Source: JAYZDP01 sp036337765 (GTDB lineage Bacteria; Acidobacteriota; Thermoanaerobaculia; Multivoradales; Multivoraceae). From it: DNA of 64,000 nt. The stretch is taken from contig JAYZDP010000161.1 of the NCBI GenBank assembly GCA_036337765.1, positions 6,583 to 70,582 of the forward strand. Direction: 5' to 3'. Shown here piece after piece: positions 42,171 through 49,793 of the stretch. Within the stretch, counting starts at the first letter, position 1. Each line of letters opens with the position of its first letter. A program made the position numbers and the translations under genes. Below the pieces are notes generated by a model that did not search any database, had not been told where the DNA came from, and was given only the letters and a program-made list of their open reading frames with translations.

Positions 42171-42579
42171 AGAGAGCGTCGAAGGCGGCTCGCGGATCGT
42201 CGGGTGCACTGCCACCCTTGCCATCCGACTCCATAGTCACCTTTTTCGCAAAGTGCGCGCAGTCGTTGGCCTTCGTCTTCGACGCCAATCGCTGAGCGAT
42301 CGGTTTGCGGCATTCGAAGGTGGCAGCGGTGTCCAAGTGGGCGCAGTTCACGCAGCTGTGAAGCCCCGCACCGCAGCCGTCACACACCGTGTCGACGGCG
42401 ACTTCCTCGGACAACGACTGCTCGGCGCCGCAGTCGCGACAGCGAAAGACTGGCGTAGTGGGCGCGCCGAGGCCGCGGTTCCGCGGGCCCTCCTTCGGCG
42501 GTCGCGGGCCGCCGCCGCTACGCTCGCGCGGGCGCCCGTCGTCCTGATAGCCGCGCTGGCTGTACTTCCTGTCGCTCAT
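42163..42579 (-). CDS. Zinc-ribbon protein of unknown function
   Basis: A 138-residue protein with a basic, Gly/Pro/Arg-rich N-terminus and a run of cysteine pairs: CRDCGAEQ, CDGCGAGLHSCVNCAHLD, ECRKPI, and a late Cys. These should bind one or two zinc ions. The tail ASKTKANDCAHFAKK is basic. A nucleic-acid or protein-binding role is plausible but not shown. Confidence 0.65.
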   Translation of the reverse strand: MSDRKYSQRGYQDDGRPRERSGGGPRPPKEGPRNRGLGAPTTPVFRCRDCGAEQSLSEEVAVDTVCDGCGAGLHSCVNCAHLDTAATFECRKPIAQRLASKTKANDCAHFAKKVTMESDGKGGSAPDDPRAAFDALFR

Positions 42580-42600
42580 GCTGGCGGGGCTCTCCGGTGG

Positions 42601-43338
42601 TCATGGCTGTGAGGCTGGATTGTAATGTGTCGCGCTGATACCGCGACCGACTCCGAGGCCACGCCATAGACGCCGATCGAGGCGATCAGGGGCCGCGCTA
42701 CGGTTGGGGCTCACCGGCAGCTCGTCGACGGCTCCCGCCAGCTCGATCTCGGGTAGTGAACGAAGGTTCTGGACTGCACGCTCGAGGTAGGCGGCTCGCT
42801 CACGGGCATCGCTGTATGCGCTGCCACTCAACGTGACCTGGGCGGTGAGGATGTTGTCGCGGTCGTAGCCGTAGTCGGTGGTGCGCTCCTGCACGAAGCT
42901 CTTGACCATGAGCACGGCGCCAATCACCAGAGCTGTCGACAGCGCGACCTCGGAGCCGACGAGTAGTGCCCGCAACCGTGCGGATCGCCGGCTGGAGCCG
43001 CCACGCGAGCCCGAGCGCAGCGCGTCGAAGAGGCCGATACCGGTGGTGCGGAAAACGACGCCGGAGACCGAGATCGCACCGGCCAGAAAGCTCAGCGCCA
43101 GGGTGTATACCAGCGCTCGGTAGTCGTACATAGCAAACAGGTACGGCGGATCGACCGGCACCATGCCGATCATGGTCCGCGTGCTCAGCACACCGAGGGG
43201 GCCGCCGACCAAGCCGCCGAGCATCGCCATGTTGCCGCCGATACCGAGAGCGAGCACCAAAACGATGGTGAGACTCCAGACCGGGCTCGCCCGTACGATC
43301 CGCAGGGCGAGGCGGAGGTCTTGGATCAGGCTCCCCAT
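42601..43338 (-). pseudogene. Internally deleted ADOP/MacB-type permease
   Basis: The frame starts normally (MGSLIQDLRLALRIVRASP, then a first helix ending LALGIGGN). It then jumps straight into the central FtsX block (LVGGPLGVLS, YTLALSFLAGAISVSGVVF, RLRALLVGSEVALSTALVIGAVLMVKSF), so the first periplasmic domain is missing. It enters the second periplasmic domain (DNILTAQVTLSGSAYSDARER) and ends at about 245 of an expected 800 residues. The last 35 residues look out of frame. It is an in-frame deletion plus truncation; non-functional as a transporter. Confidence 0.78.
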
Positions 43339-43351
43339 ATCCTGCCCTTCG

Positions 43352-44065
43352 CTACGGCCCAGATTGGCGAAGGTTGCGCCGTACCGGGCTCACGAGCGCC
43401 GACCCTGGGCGCAGGCCAGCGAGTGTCCATCGACCTGACAGAACGCGCGCGCTCCAGAAGGCGATCATCGGGCTGAGCAGCACAGTCGGAGCGAGCCACA
43501 GGACCCAGGCCGGCTCGATCTGAAAGTTGGTCACCGTGAAGGCCGTGACGGTGGCGATCGTCCCGCCGAGCATCATCGTCAGATGCTGGGCGATGCGGTC
43601 GCGTCCGCGCACCCCGCCGGCACGGAATCGCCGCAGGTTGTCGCCACTCAGGCCGACCCCGATCCCTCCGAAGACCGCGAGCGTGATGCCGTCGCCGTTG
43701 CCCCGCGCCATGGCGACGACTCCGACGCCGATCATCACCAGGCCGGATAGGCACATCAGCCCGCCGGACCCCCAGTCGATCGACGTCGGTGTGCCGCCGC
43801 GATTCTTCGCCAGCCGCCAGCCGGAGAAGGCCAGGTAGAAGCTGAAGATCGCGATCAGGAAGAGGAAGAAGCTGCCGCCCAGAAAGGCCAGCGGGATGGC
43901 GGTAACGAAGACCGCGGACATGGCGACGACGAAGACCGTACCCGAGAGCACGTGCCAGTAGAACGGCCAGTGTAGAGACACCGAAAGCGCGGCGACCAAC
44001 GCAGAGAAGAGGGCGAAGAAGCCCGCGGCGATATGCAGAATGAGAAGGGCGTCGGCTGGTGTCAT
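43352..44065 (-). CDS. DUF2306-like membrane protein
   Basis: A 237-residue protein with six to seven helices, starting MTPADALLILHIAAGFFALFSALVAALSV. The His in LHIAAG and the second in YWHVLSGTVFV resemble heme-binding or DUF2306-type membrane proteins. The ATG at 44065 overlaps the PadR regulator stop (ATGA), so the regulator and this gene form one unit. Confidence 0.72.
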   Translation of the reverse strand: MTPADALLILHIAAGFFALFSALVAALSVSLHWPFYWHVLSGTVFVVAMSAVFVTAIPLAFLGGSFFLFLIAIFSFYLAFSGWRLAKNRGGTPTSIDWGSGGLMCLSGLVMIGVGVVAMARGNGDGITLAVFGGIGVGLSGDNLRRFRAGGVRGRDRIAQHLTMMLGGTIATVTAFTVTNFQIEPAWVLWLAPTVLLSPMIAFWSARVLSGRWTLAGLRPGSALVSPVRRNLRQSGP

Positions 44066-44643
44066 CGTGGCCTCCGGGTCGAGTGGGTCCGGGTCGCGGG
44101 CGTCGAGTCGAGTGTCTCGAGGGTCTCGTCGCACCAGGTGAGCAGCGCTTGGTTACCCAGCTGGCCGTAGCGCAAGGTAGTGAGCCAGAACGGCAGGTCC
44201 TCGTGGTCTGCATGCTTGGCGTTCAGGCGCTCGGTGATCGCGTCGTAGGTGGCGAGCTCGCTGGCGAGCTGAATGCCGTACTCCTCTATCAGGCGGCGGC
44301 GTTCTGACGGCCCGAGCGAGCGGGCGAAGAAGAGCTTGAGCAGCAGTTCGTTGCGCGGCGGTCGGGTGCGTGCCTTCTCGCCGAGCCAACGCTCGAGCTC
44401 CTGACGGCCGGCGGCGGTGAGCCGGTAGAGCTTTCTTCCCCTTCGACCCGTCGGCGCCTCGGTGTGAGCCACCCAGCCACGTTGGTCGAGGCGCTTGAGC
44501 ATCGGGTAGATCTGCCCATAGCTCTCGCTCCAGAAGTTGGAGATCGACTCACCTATGGCCTTCTTGATGTCATAGCCCGACATCGGGCCCCAGGTGAGAA
44601 AGCCCAGGAGTGCGTGTGCGGTACCGCCTTGAGGTGACTTCAT
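44062..44643 (-). CDS. PadR-family transcriptional regulator
   Basis: A 193-residue winged-helix regulator. The N-terminal domain has TAHALLGFLTWGPMSGYDIKKAI, SESYGQIYPMLKRLDQRGWV and GRRGRKLYRLTAAGRQEL, which is the PadR signature. The C-terminal half is the Vir_act_alpha_C helical dimer domain. It probably represses its own promoter through the palindrome 10 bases upstream and controls the membrane gene it overlaps. No Shine-Dalgarno is seen before the ATG, so the mRNA may be leaderless. Confidence 0.9.
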   Translation of the reverse strand: MKSPQGGTAHALLGFLTWGPMSGYDIKKAIGESISNFWSESYGQIYPMLKRLDQRGWVAHTEAPTGRRGRKLYRLTAAGRQELERWLGEKARTRPPRNELLLKLFFARSLGPSERRRLIEEYGIQLASELATYDAITERLNAKHADHEDLPFWLTTLRYGQLGNQALLTWCDETLETLDSTPATRTHSTRRPR

Positions 44644-44653
44644 CGCTGGTAGT

Positions 44654-44670
44654 TATATCTTGAAGATACA
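44654..44670 (-). promoter_or_regulatory. Palindromic operator overlapping the PadR promoter
   Basis: TATATCTT-G-AAGATACA is a 17-base inverted repeat with one mismatch, similar to AT-rich PadR operators. A TATAAC -10-like hexamer on the minus strand lies within 44652-44657, overlapping it and 8 to 9 bases before the start codon at 44643. Binding here would block the regulator's own promoter. Confidence 0.5.
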
Positions 44671-44710
44671 TACGCCGTCCGCCAGCCTGTGTTTCACCCT
44701 CTAGCGGGAA

Positions 44711-44750
44711 ATGAAAAAGCCCCGGCCTCCGCTGGGGAGGACCGGGGCTT
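44711..44750 (-). terminator. Rho-independent terminator
   Basis: On the minus strand a 9-base perfect outer stem (AAGCCCCGG with CCGGGGCTT) and a 5-base inner stem (CCTCC with GGAGG, one bulged base) are followed by TTTTT. It ends the small transcript described at 44712-44996 and isolates it from the PadR gene. Confidence 0.85.
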
Positions 44751-44996
44751 GGCTTGCTTCGGTGACCATGGGTTCCCTCTCTTCAAGGGATTCCCGCCAT
44801 CAAAGCTGACTGCGGTTACCTCTAAGAGGTGGTCACCTCCACCAAACCGCGTTTATCAATATCCACTGGACCACCTCCTTTCTGGGCAGACCTCACGTTG
44901 GCGGCACCCAAACCGCCCAGCCTCCGGGGCCGCCCAAGAGCCCCCTCGGAGACTGCCGCCCAACACCGTCAGCCAGCGTTGCGCGGGGCTTCTTGA
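44712..44996 (-). ncRNA. Free-standing structured RNA unit with leader ORF, family not recognised
   Basis: A compact transcription unit of about 285 bases in an otherwise gene-free 398-base gap. It has its own promoter (45002-45030) and terminator (44711-44750). In between are a GGCGG/CCGCC hairpin (44900-44917), an AAAGGAGGTGGTCC ribosome-binding site (44868-44881) matching the full anti-Shine-Dalgarno, a 14-codon ORF, several GGTGACC/GGTNACC-type pairings downstream, and a second Shine-Dalgarno-like GAGAGGG before an ATG that runs into the terminator. It is not tmRNA, RNase P, SRP RNA or 6S RNA by their conserved sequences. It may be an attenuator-type or regulatory RNA. Confidence 0.55.
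44822..44866 (-). CDS. Putative 14-residue leader peptide
   Basis: GTG start at 44866, 7 bases after an AAAGGAGG ribosome-binding site that is among the strongest in the window, and TAG at 44822-44824. The peptide reads VDIDKRGLVEVTTS (first residue Met in practice). The stop lies inside a GAGGTG/CACCTC palindrome, so ribosome position could change RNA folding. There is no downstream gene on the same transcript before the terminator. Confidence 0.45.
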   Translation of the reverse strand: MDIDKRGLVEVTTS

Positions 44997-45001
44997 CGAA
45001 A

Positions 45002-45030
45002 ATCATGGAGCAAGGCTCGGACGATGTCAA
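45002..45030 (-). promoter_or_regulatory. Sigma-70-type promoter of the small RNA unit
   Basis: On the minus strand a consensus TTGACA (45025-45030) is followed by exactly 17 bases and CATGAT (45002-45007). It is the best -35/-10 pair seen in the window. It lies just after the SDR stop codon at 45042, inside an inverted repeat ACGATGTC/GACATCGT (45021-45028 and 45046-45053). Confidence 0.65.
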
Positions 45031-45041
45031 TCATCATGAAC

Positions 45042-45785
45042 TCAAGACATCGTCAGACCGCCGCTGACGGACAGTGTCTGGCCGGTGATGTAGCCGGCCT
45101 CCTCCGACGCCAGGAAGGCGACCGCGGGGGCCACGTCGGCGGGCTTGCCGAGCCGCCGCATCGGCACGCCTCGTACCATGGCGTGGATCACCTTGTCGCC
45201 CGACCCAGAGGCGTCGACGATGCCCTGAAGCAGCGGCGTGTCGGTCGGGCCGGGACAGACCGCGTTCGAGGTGATCCCATAGCGGGCCATCTCCCGGGCG
45301 ACGGTCTTGGTGAAGGCGATCATGCCGCCCTTCGCACCCGAATAGATCGCCTCGAGCGACGATCCCACCCGCCCGGCATCGGATGCGATGCTGATGATGC
45401 GGCCCCACCTCGCTTCGACCATTCCCGGCAGGACGGCACGCGTCACCCGCATCGGCCCCGCCAGATTGATGGCGAGGATGCGCTCCAGAAACGTGTCGTC
45501 GGTGTCGAGAAACGGTTTGAGCTCGTCCCAGCCGGCGCAGTTGACGCAGATGCCCACCGGTCCGAGCTCGGCCGCGGTCCGCGCCACCGCGGCCTCGATC
45601 GATGCCGGATCCACCAGGTCGAGCTCCACTGCCAGACCGTCGATCTCCGCGGCGACCTCGCCCGCGCTCGAGCCCGGCAGGTCCGCCACCGCCACTCGGC
45701 ATCCGGCAGCCGCGAGCTGGCGGCAGATCTCACCGCCGATTCCTCCGGCTCCGCCCGTCACGAAGGCTACGCGCGATTCGGCCAT
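45042..45785 (-). CDS. SDR dehydrogenase, BadH-like (2-hydroxycyclohexanecarboxyl-CoA dehydrogenase type)
   Basis: Short-chain dehydrogenase of 247 residues. NAD motif VTGGAGGIGGEICRQLAAAG, the variant NCAGWDELKPF, catalytic Ser and YXXXK in SIASDAGRVGSSLEAIYSGAKGG, and the end YITGQTLSVSGGLTMS. The NCAGWD, SDAGRVGS and VCPGPTDTPLL stretches closely follow BadH as I recall it. The upstream gene is BadI-like, which strengthens the call. Confidence 0.8.
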   Translation of the reverse strand: MAESRVAFVTGGAGGIGGEICRQLAAAGCRVAVADLPGSSAGEVAAEIDGLAVELDLVDPASIEAAVARTAAELGPVGICVNCAGWDELKPFLDTDDTFLERILAINLAGPMRVTRAVLPGMVEARWGRIISIASDAGRVGSSLEAIYSGAKGGMIAFTKTVAREMARYGITSNAVCPGPTDTPLLQGIVDASGSGDKVIHAMVRGVPMRRLGKPADVAPAVAFLASEEAGYITGQTLSVSGGLTMS

Positions 45786-45794
45786 CGTCGTCTC

Positions 45795-46589
45795 CTATCT
45801 GTACTTGGAAAAGTCGGGAGGGCGTTTCTCGTTGAATGCCTGGACGCCCTCGTTGGCCTCGTCGGTCTCGAGGAAGAGGTCCAACGAGTCGAAGGCCATC
45901 GCACCGATCCCCGCAACCGACTCGCTATCGGCGTTGAAGGAGTGCTTGAGGACCTTCAGAGCGGTCGGGCTCTTGTCGAGCATCTCGTCCGCCCAGGTGC
46001 GGACTTCGGCGCGTAGCTCGGCGATCGGCACGACCGCGTTAACCAAGCCCCAGCGCTCCATGGTGGCGGCGTCGTAGAGGCGGCACAGGTACCAGACCTC
46101 GCGCGCGCGCTTCTCGCCGAGGATGCGCGCCAGGTAGGCGCTGCCGAACCCCGCGTCGAACGATCCGACGCGCGGTCCGGCCTGGCCGAAGCGGGCATGG
46201 TCGGCGGCGATTGTCAGATCGCAGATCACGTGCAGCACGTGGCCGCCGCCGACCGCAACCCCGTTGACGGCCGCGATCACCGGCTTCGGGATGTCGCGGA
46301 TCAGCCGGTGCAGAACTTCGACCTCGAACAGCCCGCTCTCCGTGGGTCCGTAATCGCCGGTCTCTTGGCGTTGCTTCTGATCGCCGCCGGCGCAGAATGC
46401 TTTGTCGCCGCGGCCGGTCAGGGCCACGACCCCGACTGAGCTATCTGCCCAGGCAGCCTTGAAGGCACGGATCAGCTCGTCGATGGTGCGGCCCCGAAAC
46501 GAGTTGAAGCGCTCGGGACGGTCGATGGTGATCCAGGCAAGACCTTTGTCGACCTCGTAGGTGACATCTTCGAGTGCATCGAGGTTCAT
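45795..46589 (-). CDS. Enoyl-CoA hydratase-family enzyme, BadI-like ring hydrolase
   Basis: Crotonase-fold protein of 264 residues. Oxyanion-hole segments GRGDKAFCAGGDQKQ and AVNGVAVGGGHVLHVICDLTIAAD, then RFGQAGPRVGSFDAGFGSAYLARILGEKRAREVWYLCRLY. The GSFDAGFGSAYLAR and AREVWYLCR features match 2-ketocyclohexanecarboxyl-CoA hydrolase (BadI) and the related naphthoyl-CoA synthase MenB. No men genes are nearby, and the neighbour is BadH-like, so ring opening of an alicyclic acyl-CoA is preferred. Confidence 0.78.
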   Translation of the reverse strand: MNLDALEDVTYEVDKGLAWITIDRPERFNSFRGRTIDELIRAFKAAWADSSVGVVALTGRGDKAFCAGGDQKQRQETGDYGPTESGLFEVEVLHRLIRDIPKPVIAAVNGVAVGGGHVLHVICDLTIAADHARFGQAGPRVGSFDAGFGSAYLARILGEKRAREVWYLCRLYDAATMERWGLVNAVVPIAELRAEVRTWADEMLDKSPTALKVLKHSFNADSESVAGIGAMAFDSLDLFLETDEANEGVQAFNEKRPPDFSKYR

Positions 46590-46596
46590 TCAGCTC

Positions 46597-46956
46597 CTAG
46601 TGTTCGTGGTCGTGGTCGTGGCCGTGAGGGCGGGCGGCGAGCTGGTGGCTGCGCTGGTCGAGCTCCTGGGCGGTGCAGAGGTCGCGGTCGCGCAGCATCT
46701 TCTCGAAGGCTCGTTGCCAGCATTCGTAGTAGCGGTACTCCTCTTGGTGGTCGGCCCGACTCTCCCACTCGGCAATGGCCGCGATGAGCTCGGTCTGGAA
46801 GTCCTTCCACGCGAATACGCCCTGTTCTTGAAGAGCAAGCGTGAGCCCGAACAGCCGGCTCTGCCACGGCTCCTCGAAGACGAGCTCACCGTTCGAGCGG
46901 GGGGGCGCGGCCGGACCCTCGATCGGAAGGTCGGCTTCGGCGATGCGCTCGCTCAT
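46597..46956 (-). CDS. Nitrile hydratase accessory/activator protein, His-rich tail
   Basis: A 119-residue activator (P14K/NhlE-like) starting MSERIAEADLPIEG, with ELVFEEPWQSRLFGLTLALQEQGVF, FQTELIAAIAEW and YYECWQRAFEKML, typical of the accessory proteins that insert metal into the alpha subunit. The tail RPHGHDHDHEH is strongly metal-binding and fits a cobalt chaperone. The start overlaps the alpha subunit stop as ATGA. Confidence 0.85.
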   Translation of the reverse strand: MSERIAEADLPIEGPAAPPRSNGELVFEEPWQSRLFGLTLALQEQGVFAWKDFQTELIAAIAEWESRADHQEEYRYYECWQRAFEKMLRDRDLCTAQELDQRSHQLAARPHGHDHDHEH

Positions 46957-47549
46957 GCGGGCGCCGAGACTTTTGCGACGCCGATCATCGCGTCGCGGCC
47001 GACCATGGCGGCCAGCTCTTCCTCCGACGCTCCCTCGGTTCCGTTGGGGCGCTCGGGCAGCACCATGTAGCGGATCTCGGCCGACGAGTCCCAGACCTTG
47101 ATCTCGACCTCGTCGTCGAGAACGAGCCCCATCTCGGTGAGCACGCGGCGTGGCTCGCGCACTATACGCGATCGGTAGGCCGGTTCCTTGTACCAGGTTG
47201 GAGGCAAGCCGAGGACCGCCCAGGGGTAGCAGGAGCAGAGGGTGCAAACCACCACGTTGTGCACGCCGGGCGCGTTCTCCTTGACCTCGAGCCGCTCCAT
47301 CTGTGCGCCTTCGAAGCCCATCTCACCGACTGCACCGGTGCCGTCGGTGAGCAGGCGCCGGCGGTAGTCGGGGTCGGTCCACGCCCGAGCCACGATCTGG
47401 GCGCCACGCATGGGGCCGATGTCGCGCTCGTAACGCTCGACGATCCCGTCGACCACTCCCGGATCGAGGAGGCCCTTCTCGGCGAGGAGAGACTCGAGCG
47501 CCTCGGCGCGCTGGGCAGGAGAGTCGGAGTCGTGATCGTGGTCGCTCAT
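46953..47549 (-). CDS. nthA: Nitrile hydratase alpha subunit, cobalt type
   Basis: Catalytic subunit of 198 residues that hydrates nitriles to amides. The metal-binding claw is VCTLCSCYPWAVLG; threonine in VCTLCSC marks the cobalt type, whereas iron enzymes have serine. The rest (WYKEPAYRSRIVREPRRVL, VWDSSAEIRYMVLPERP) is conserved. A His/Asp-rich N-terminus (MSDHDHDSDS) could bind metal. The ATG at 47549 overlaps the beta stop. Confidence 0.94.
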   Translation of the reverse strand: MSDHDHDSDSPAQRAEALESLLAEKGLLDPGVVDGIVERYERDIGPMRGAQIVARAWTDPDYRRRLLTDGTGAVGEMGFEGAQMERLEVKENAPGVHNVVVCTLCSCYPWAVLGLPPTWYKEPAYRSRIVREPRRVLTEMGLVLDDEVEIKVWDSSAEIRYMVLPERPNGTEGASEEELAAMVGRDAMIGVAKVSAPA

Positions 47550-48205
47550 CGTGGCTCCAGATAGCTTTCGAAGAGGTCGAGGTGCACGGTGGTCTCGGGC
47601 TCGGCCTCGTCCCCCCACAGCTCCCGGCCGCCGAACCCGACACAGTAGACATGCTGGGGGCTCTCTCCCAGCCCGTGTGCGTTGGTGTCGGGAAAGACGT
47701 AGGACTCGTATACCTCGACGACTGTGCCCTCTTTGTCGCGCGCGTAGCGCGGTAGTCGGGTGTGTCCGGTCGGATGGATCGGGAACTCGAGCGTCACGAC
47801 CGCATCTCCCACGGCGAAACGGGGGTCGCGTGCGACCTCACGTTTGGCTCCCCGCGGCCCGTCGGCGTCCGCGCGGGGCCGAAGCGGCGCAGGGCCTGGA
47901 ATCGCCTCGCCCGCTTCGATGGCGGTGAGGCGCTCGTTGATCTCCTCGCGGGCCAGGAGCCCGGTTTCGACGAACAGCGACTCGGCTGCGTGGAGCCAGC
48001 GTCCGTAGTAGCCGACGCTGAGATAGACCTCAGGCGGCAGCCGCTCGATCGCGTGGCGGAAGCGGTCAATGCTCGAGTCAGGGATCGGCACGCCGGTGAG
48101 AGCGAAGACCTTGGCCTCCCAGTCGGCGTGGAAGACCGGCTCGTTCACTTCGACCTCGACCCTGCCGAAGCCGTGCATGCCACCTAGATCGTGGATTCCG
48201 TCCAT
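47546..48205 (-). CDS. nthB: Nitrile hydratase beta subunit
   Basis: A 219-residue partner of NthA. It starts MDGIHDLGGMHGFGRVEVE, the standard beta-subunit N-terminus, and ends with an SH3-like barrel (GDAVVTLEFPIHPTGHTRLPRYARDKEGTVVEVYESYVFPD). The beta-alpha-accessory gene order is the usual cobalt-type arrangement. No amidase gene follows. Confidence 0.94.
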   Translation of the reverse strand: MDGIHDLGGMHGFGRVEVEVNEPVFHADWEAKVFALTGVPIPDSSIDRFRHAIERLPPEVYLSVGYYGRWLHAAESLFVETGLLAREEINERLTAIEAGEAIPGPAPLRPRADADGPRGAKREVARDPRFAVGDAVVTLEFPIHPTGHTRLPRYARDKEGTVVEVYESYVFPDTNAHGLGESPQHVYCVGFGGRELWGDEAEPETTVHLDLFESYLEPR

Positions 48206-48329
48206 GGGTCATCGGCGATGATACTGCAGGGTTTGGCCCCGAGCCGCTGCTAAGCTGGCGCGCCGCAGACGGCGCGTTGGAGTGCTGGCGCACTCTCCGA
48301 GCACGGCAACGACGCGGTGGAGATCCATT

Positions 48330-49793
48330 ATGCGAAGTTCGAAGCCTAGAAGAGCTGCAATCCTGGTTCCGGTGGCCGTCGCCTGCTGTCTCGGCACGGC
48401 CTTTGCCAACGACGGCAAACAGGCGACCGTGGCCCGGGTCGAGGCGGGGGCCGACACCTACTGGCAGACCGCGCTCGACATCTGGGGCTGGGCCGAGCCC
48501 GGCTACCAGGAGACGCGTTCCTCCGAGCGGCTTCAGAGTCTGCTGCGGGCCGGCGGCTTCGAGGTGGTGGCGGGGGTGGCTGGGATTCCGACCGCGTTCA
48601 TGGCCACCTATGGCAGCGGCCAGCCGGTGATCGGCATCCTGGCAGAGTTCGACGCGCTACCCGGCCTGAGCCAGAAACCGGTACCGCACCAGGAGGCCCG
48701 CGACGAGACGACCTGGGGCCACGCCTGCGGCCATCACCTGTTCGGTACCGCCTCGACCGCAGCGGCACTGGCGATCGCGGAAGACATCCGTGATGGTCGG
48801 CTGCGGGGCACGGTACGGCTGTACGGCACTCCCGCCGAGGAGGGGGGCGGGGCCAAGGTCTTCATGGTGCGCGAGAACCTGTTTTCCGACGTCGACGCGG
48901 TGCTGCACTGGCACCCGGGCGACGCCAACAGCGCCGGCGATCCGACGTCGCAGGCTCGCGTTGCGGCGAAGTTCCGCTTCCACGGCCGCAACGCCCATGC
49001 GGCTTCCGCGCCCGAAGCGGGCCGTTCGGCGCTGGACGCCGTCAACGTGACCAACTACGCGGCGGAGATGATGCGAGAGCACACCCCCGACCTGAGCCGC
49101 ATCCACTACGTCATCACCGCAGGCGGCGATGCGCCGAACGTGGTGCCTGGCTTTGCCGAGGTTTACTACTACGTGCGCCATCCGGATGCGGCCGTGGCGC
49201 GCTCGCTCTACGAGCGACTGCTCAAGTGCGCGCAGGCCGGAGCACTGGCGACCGAGACCGAGCTCGAGGTCGACTATCTCGGGGGTGTCTACAACGTGCT
49301 GCCGAACGATGCACTGTCGCAGGTGACTTTGCGTAACCTTCGCGAGCTCAGCGAGTTGACCTACACGCCCGAGGAGAGCGCCTACGCTGAGACCTTGCAG
49401 GCGACCCTGACCACGCCTCAGCCGCTCGCCAACGTGGGCAAGGTTTTCGACCGCACCGGCGCCGTCAGCAAGGGCTCGACCGACGTGGGCGACGTGTCGT
49501 GGGTGGTGCCGACCACGGGTCTGCGCGCTGCCACCTGGGTGCCTGGCACCCCGGCCCACTCCTGGCAGGCTTCCGGTACGGGTGCAACGACCATCGCGCG
49601 CAAGGGCATGATGCTGGCAGCCAAGACCCTGGCGGCCACCGCGTGGGATCTGTTCACCAGTCCGGAAGTGCTGGCGCGGGCGCGCCGTGAGCTCGAGGAG
49701 CGCACCGGCCGCAACCCCTACGCGGCAATGCTCGAGGACGGCCAGCCGCCGCCTTTGACGTACCGCAACCCTCCTTCAGCCGGTTCCCACTAG
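48330..49793 (+). CDS. M20-family amidohydrolase, secreted AbgB-like
   Basis: A 487-residue zinc amidohydrolase with a signal peptide (RRAAILVPVAVACCLGTAFA). Metal and catalytic motifs: ILAEFDALPGLSQ, TWGHACGHHLFGTAS, YGTPAEEGGGAKVF and VLHWHPGD. The dimerisation domain RFHGRNAHAASAPEAGRSALDAV follows. It resembles p-aminobenzoyl-glutamate hydrolase subunit B, but is exported. The ATG at 48330 begins the signal; the open frame extends upstream only as GTG-started noise. Confidence 0.86.
   Translation: MRSSKPRRAAILVPVAVACCLGTAFANDGKQATVARVEAGADTYWQTALDIWGWAEPGYQETRSSERLQSLLRAGGFEVVAGVAGIPTAFMATYGSGQPVIGILAEFDALPGLSQKPVPHQEARDETTWGHACGHHLFGTASTAAALAIAEDIRDGRLRGTVRLYGTPAEEGGGAKVFMVRENLFSDVDAVLHWHPGDANSAGDPTSQARVAAKFRFHGRNAHAASAPEAGRSALDAVNVTNYAAEMMREHTPDLSRIHYVITAGGDAPNVVPGFAEVYYYVRHPDAAVARSLYERLLKCAQAGALATETELEVDYLGGVYNVLPNDALSQVTLRNLRELSELTYTPEESAYAETLQATLTTPQPLANVGKVFDRTGAVSKGSTDVGDVSWVVPTTGLRAATWVPGTPAHSWQASGTGATTIARKGMMLAAKTLAATAWDLFTSPEVLARARRELEERTGRNPYAAMLEDGQPPPLTYRNPPSAGSH

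Noticed and set aside
44701..44769. A second short ORF (22 codons) in the small RNA unit
   Set aside because: It has a GAGAGGG before its ATG but runs through the terminator stem, so the sequence is explained by RNA structure.
44712..44996. Identity as tmRNA, 6S, RNase P or SRP RNA
   Set aside because: None of their conserved core sequences is present, and there is no tRNA-like end.
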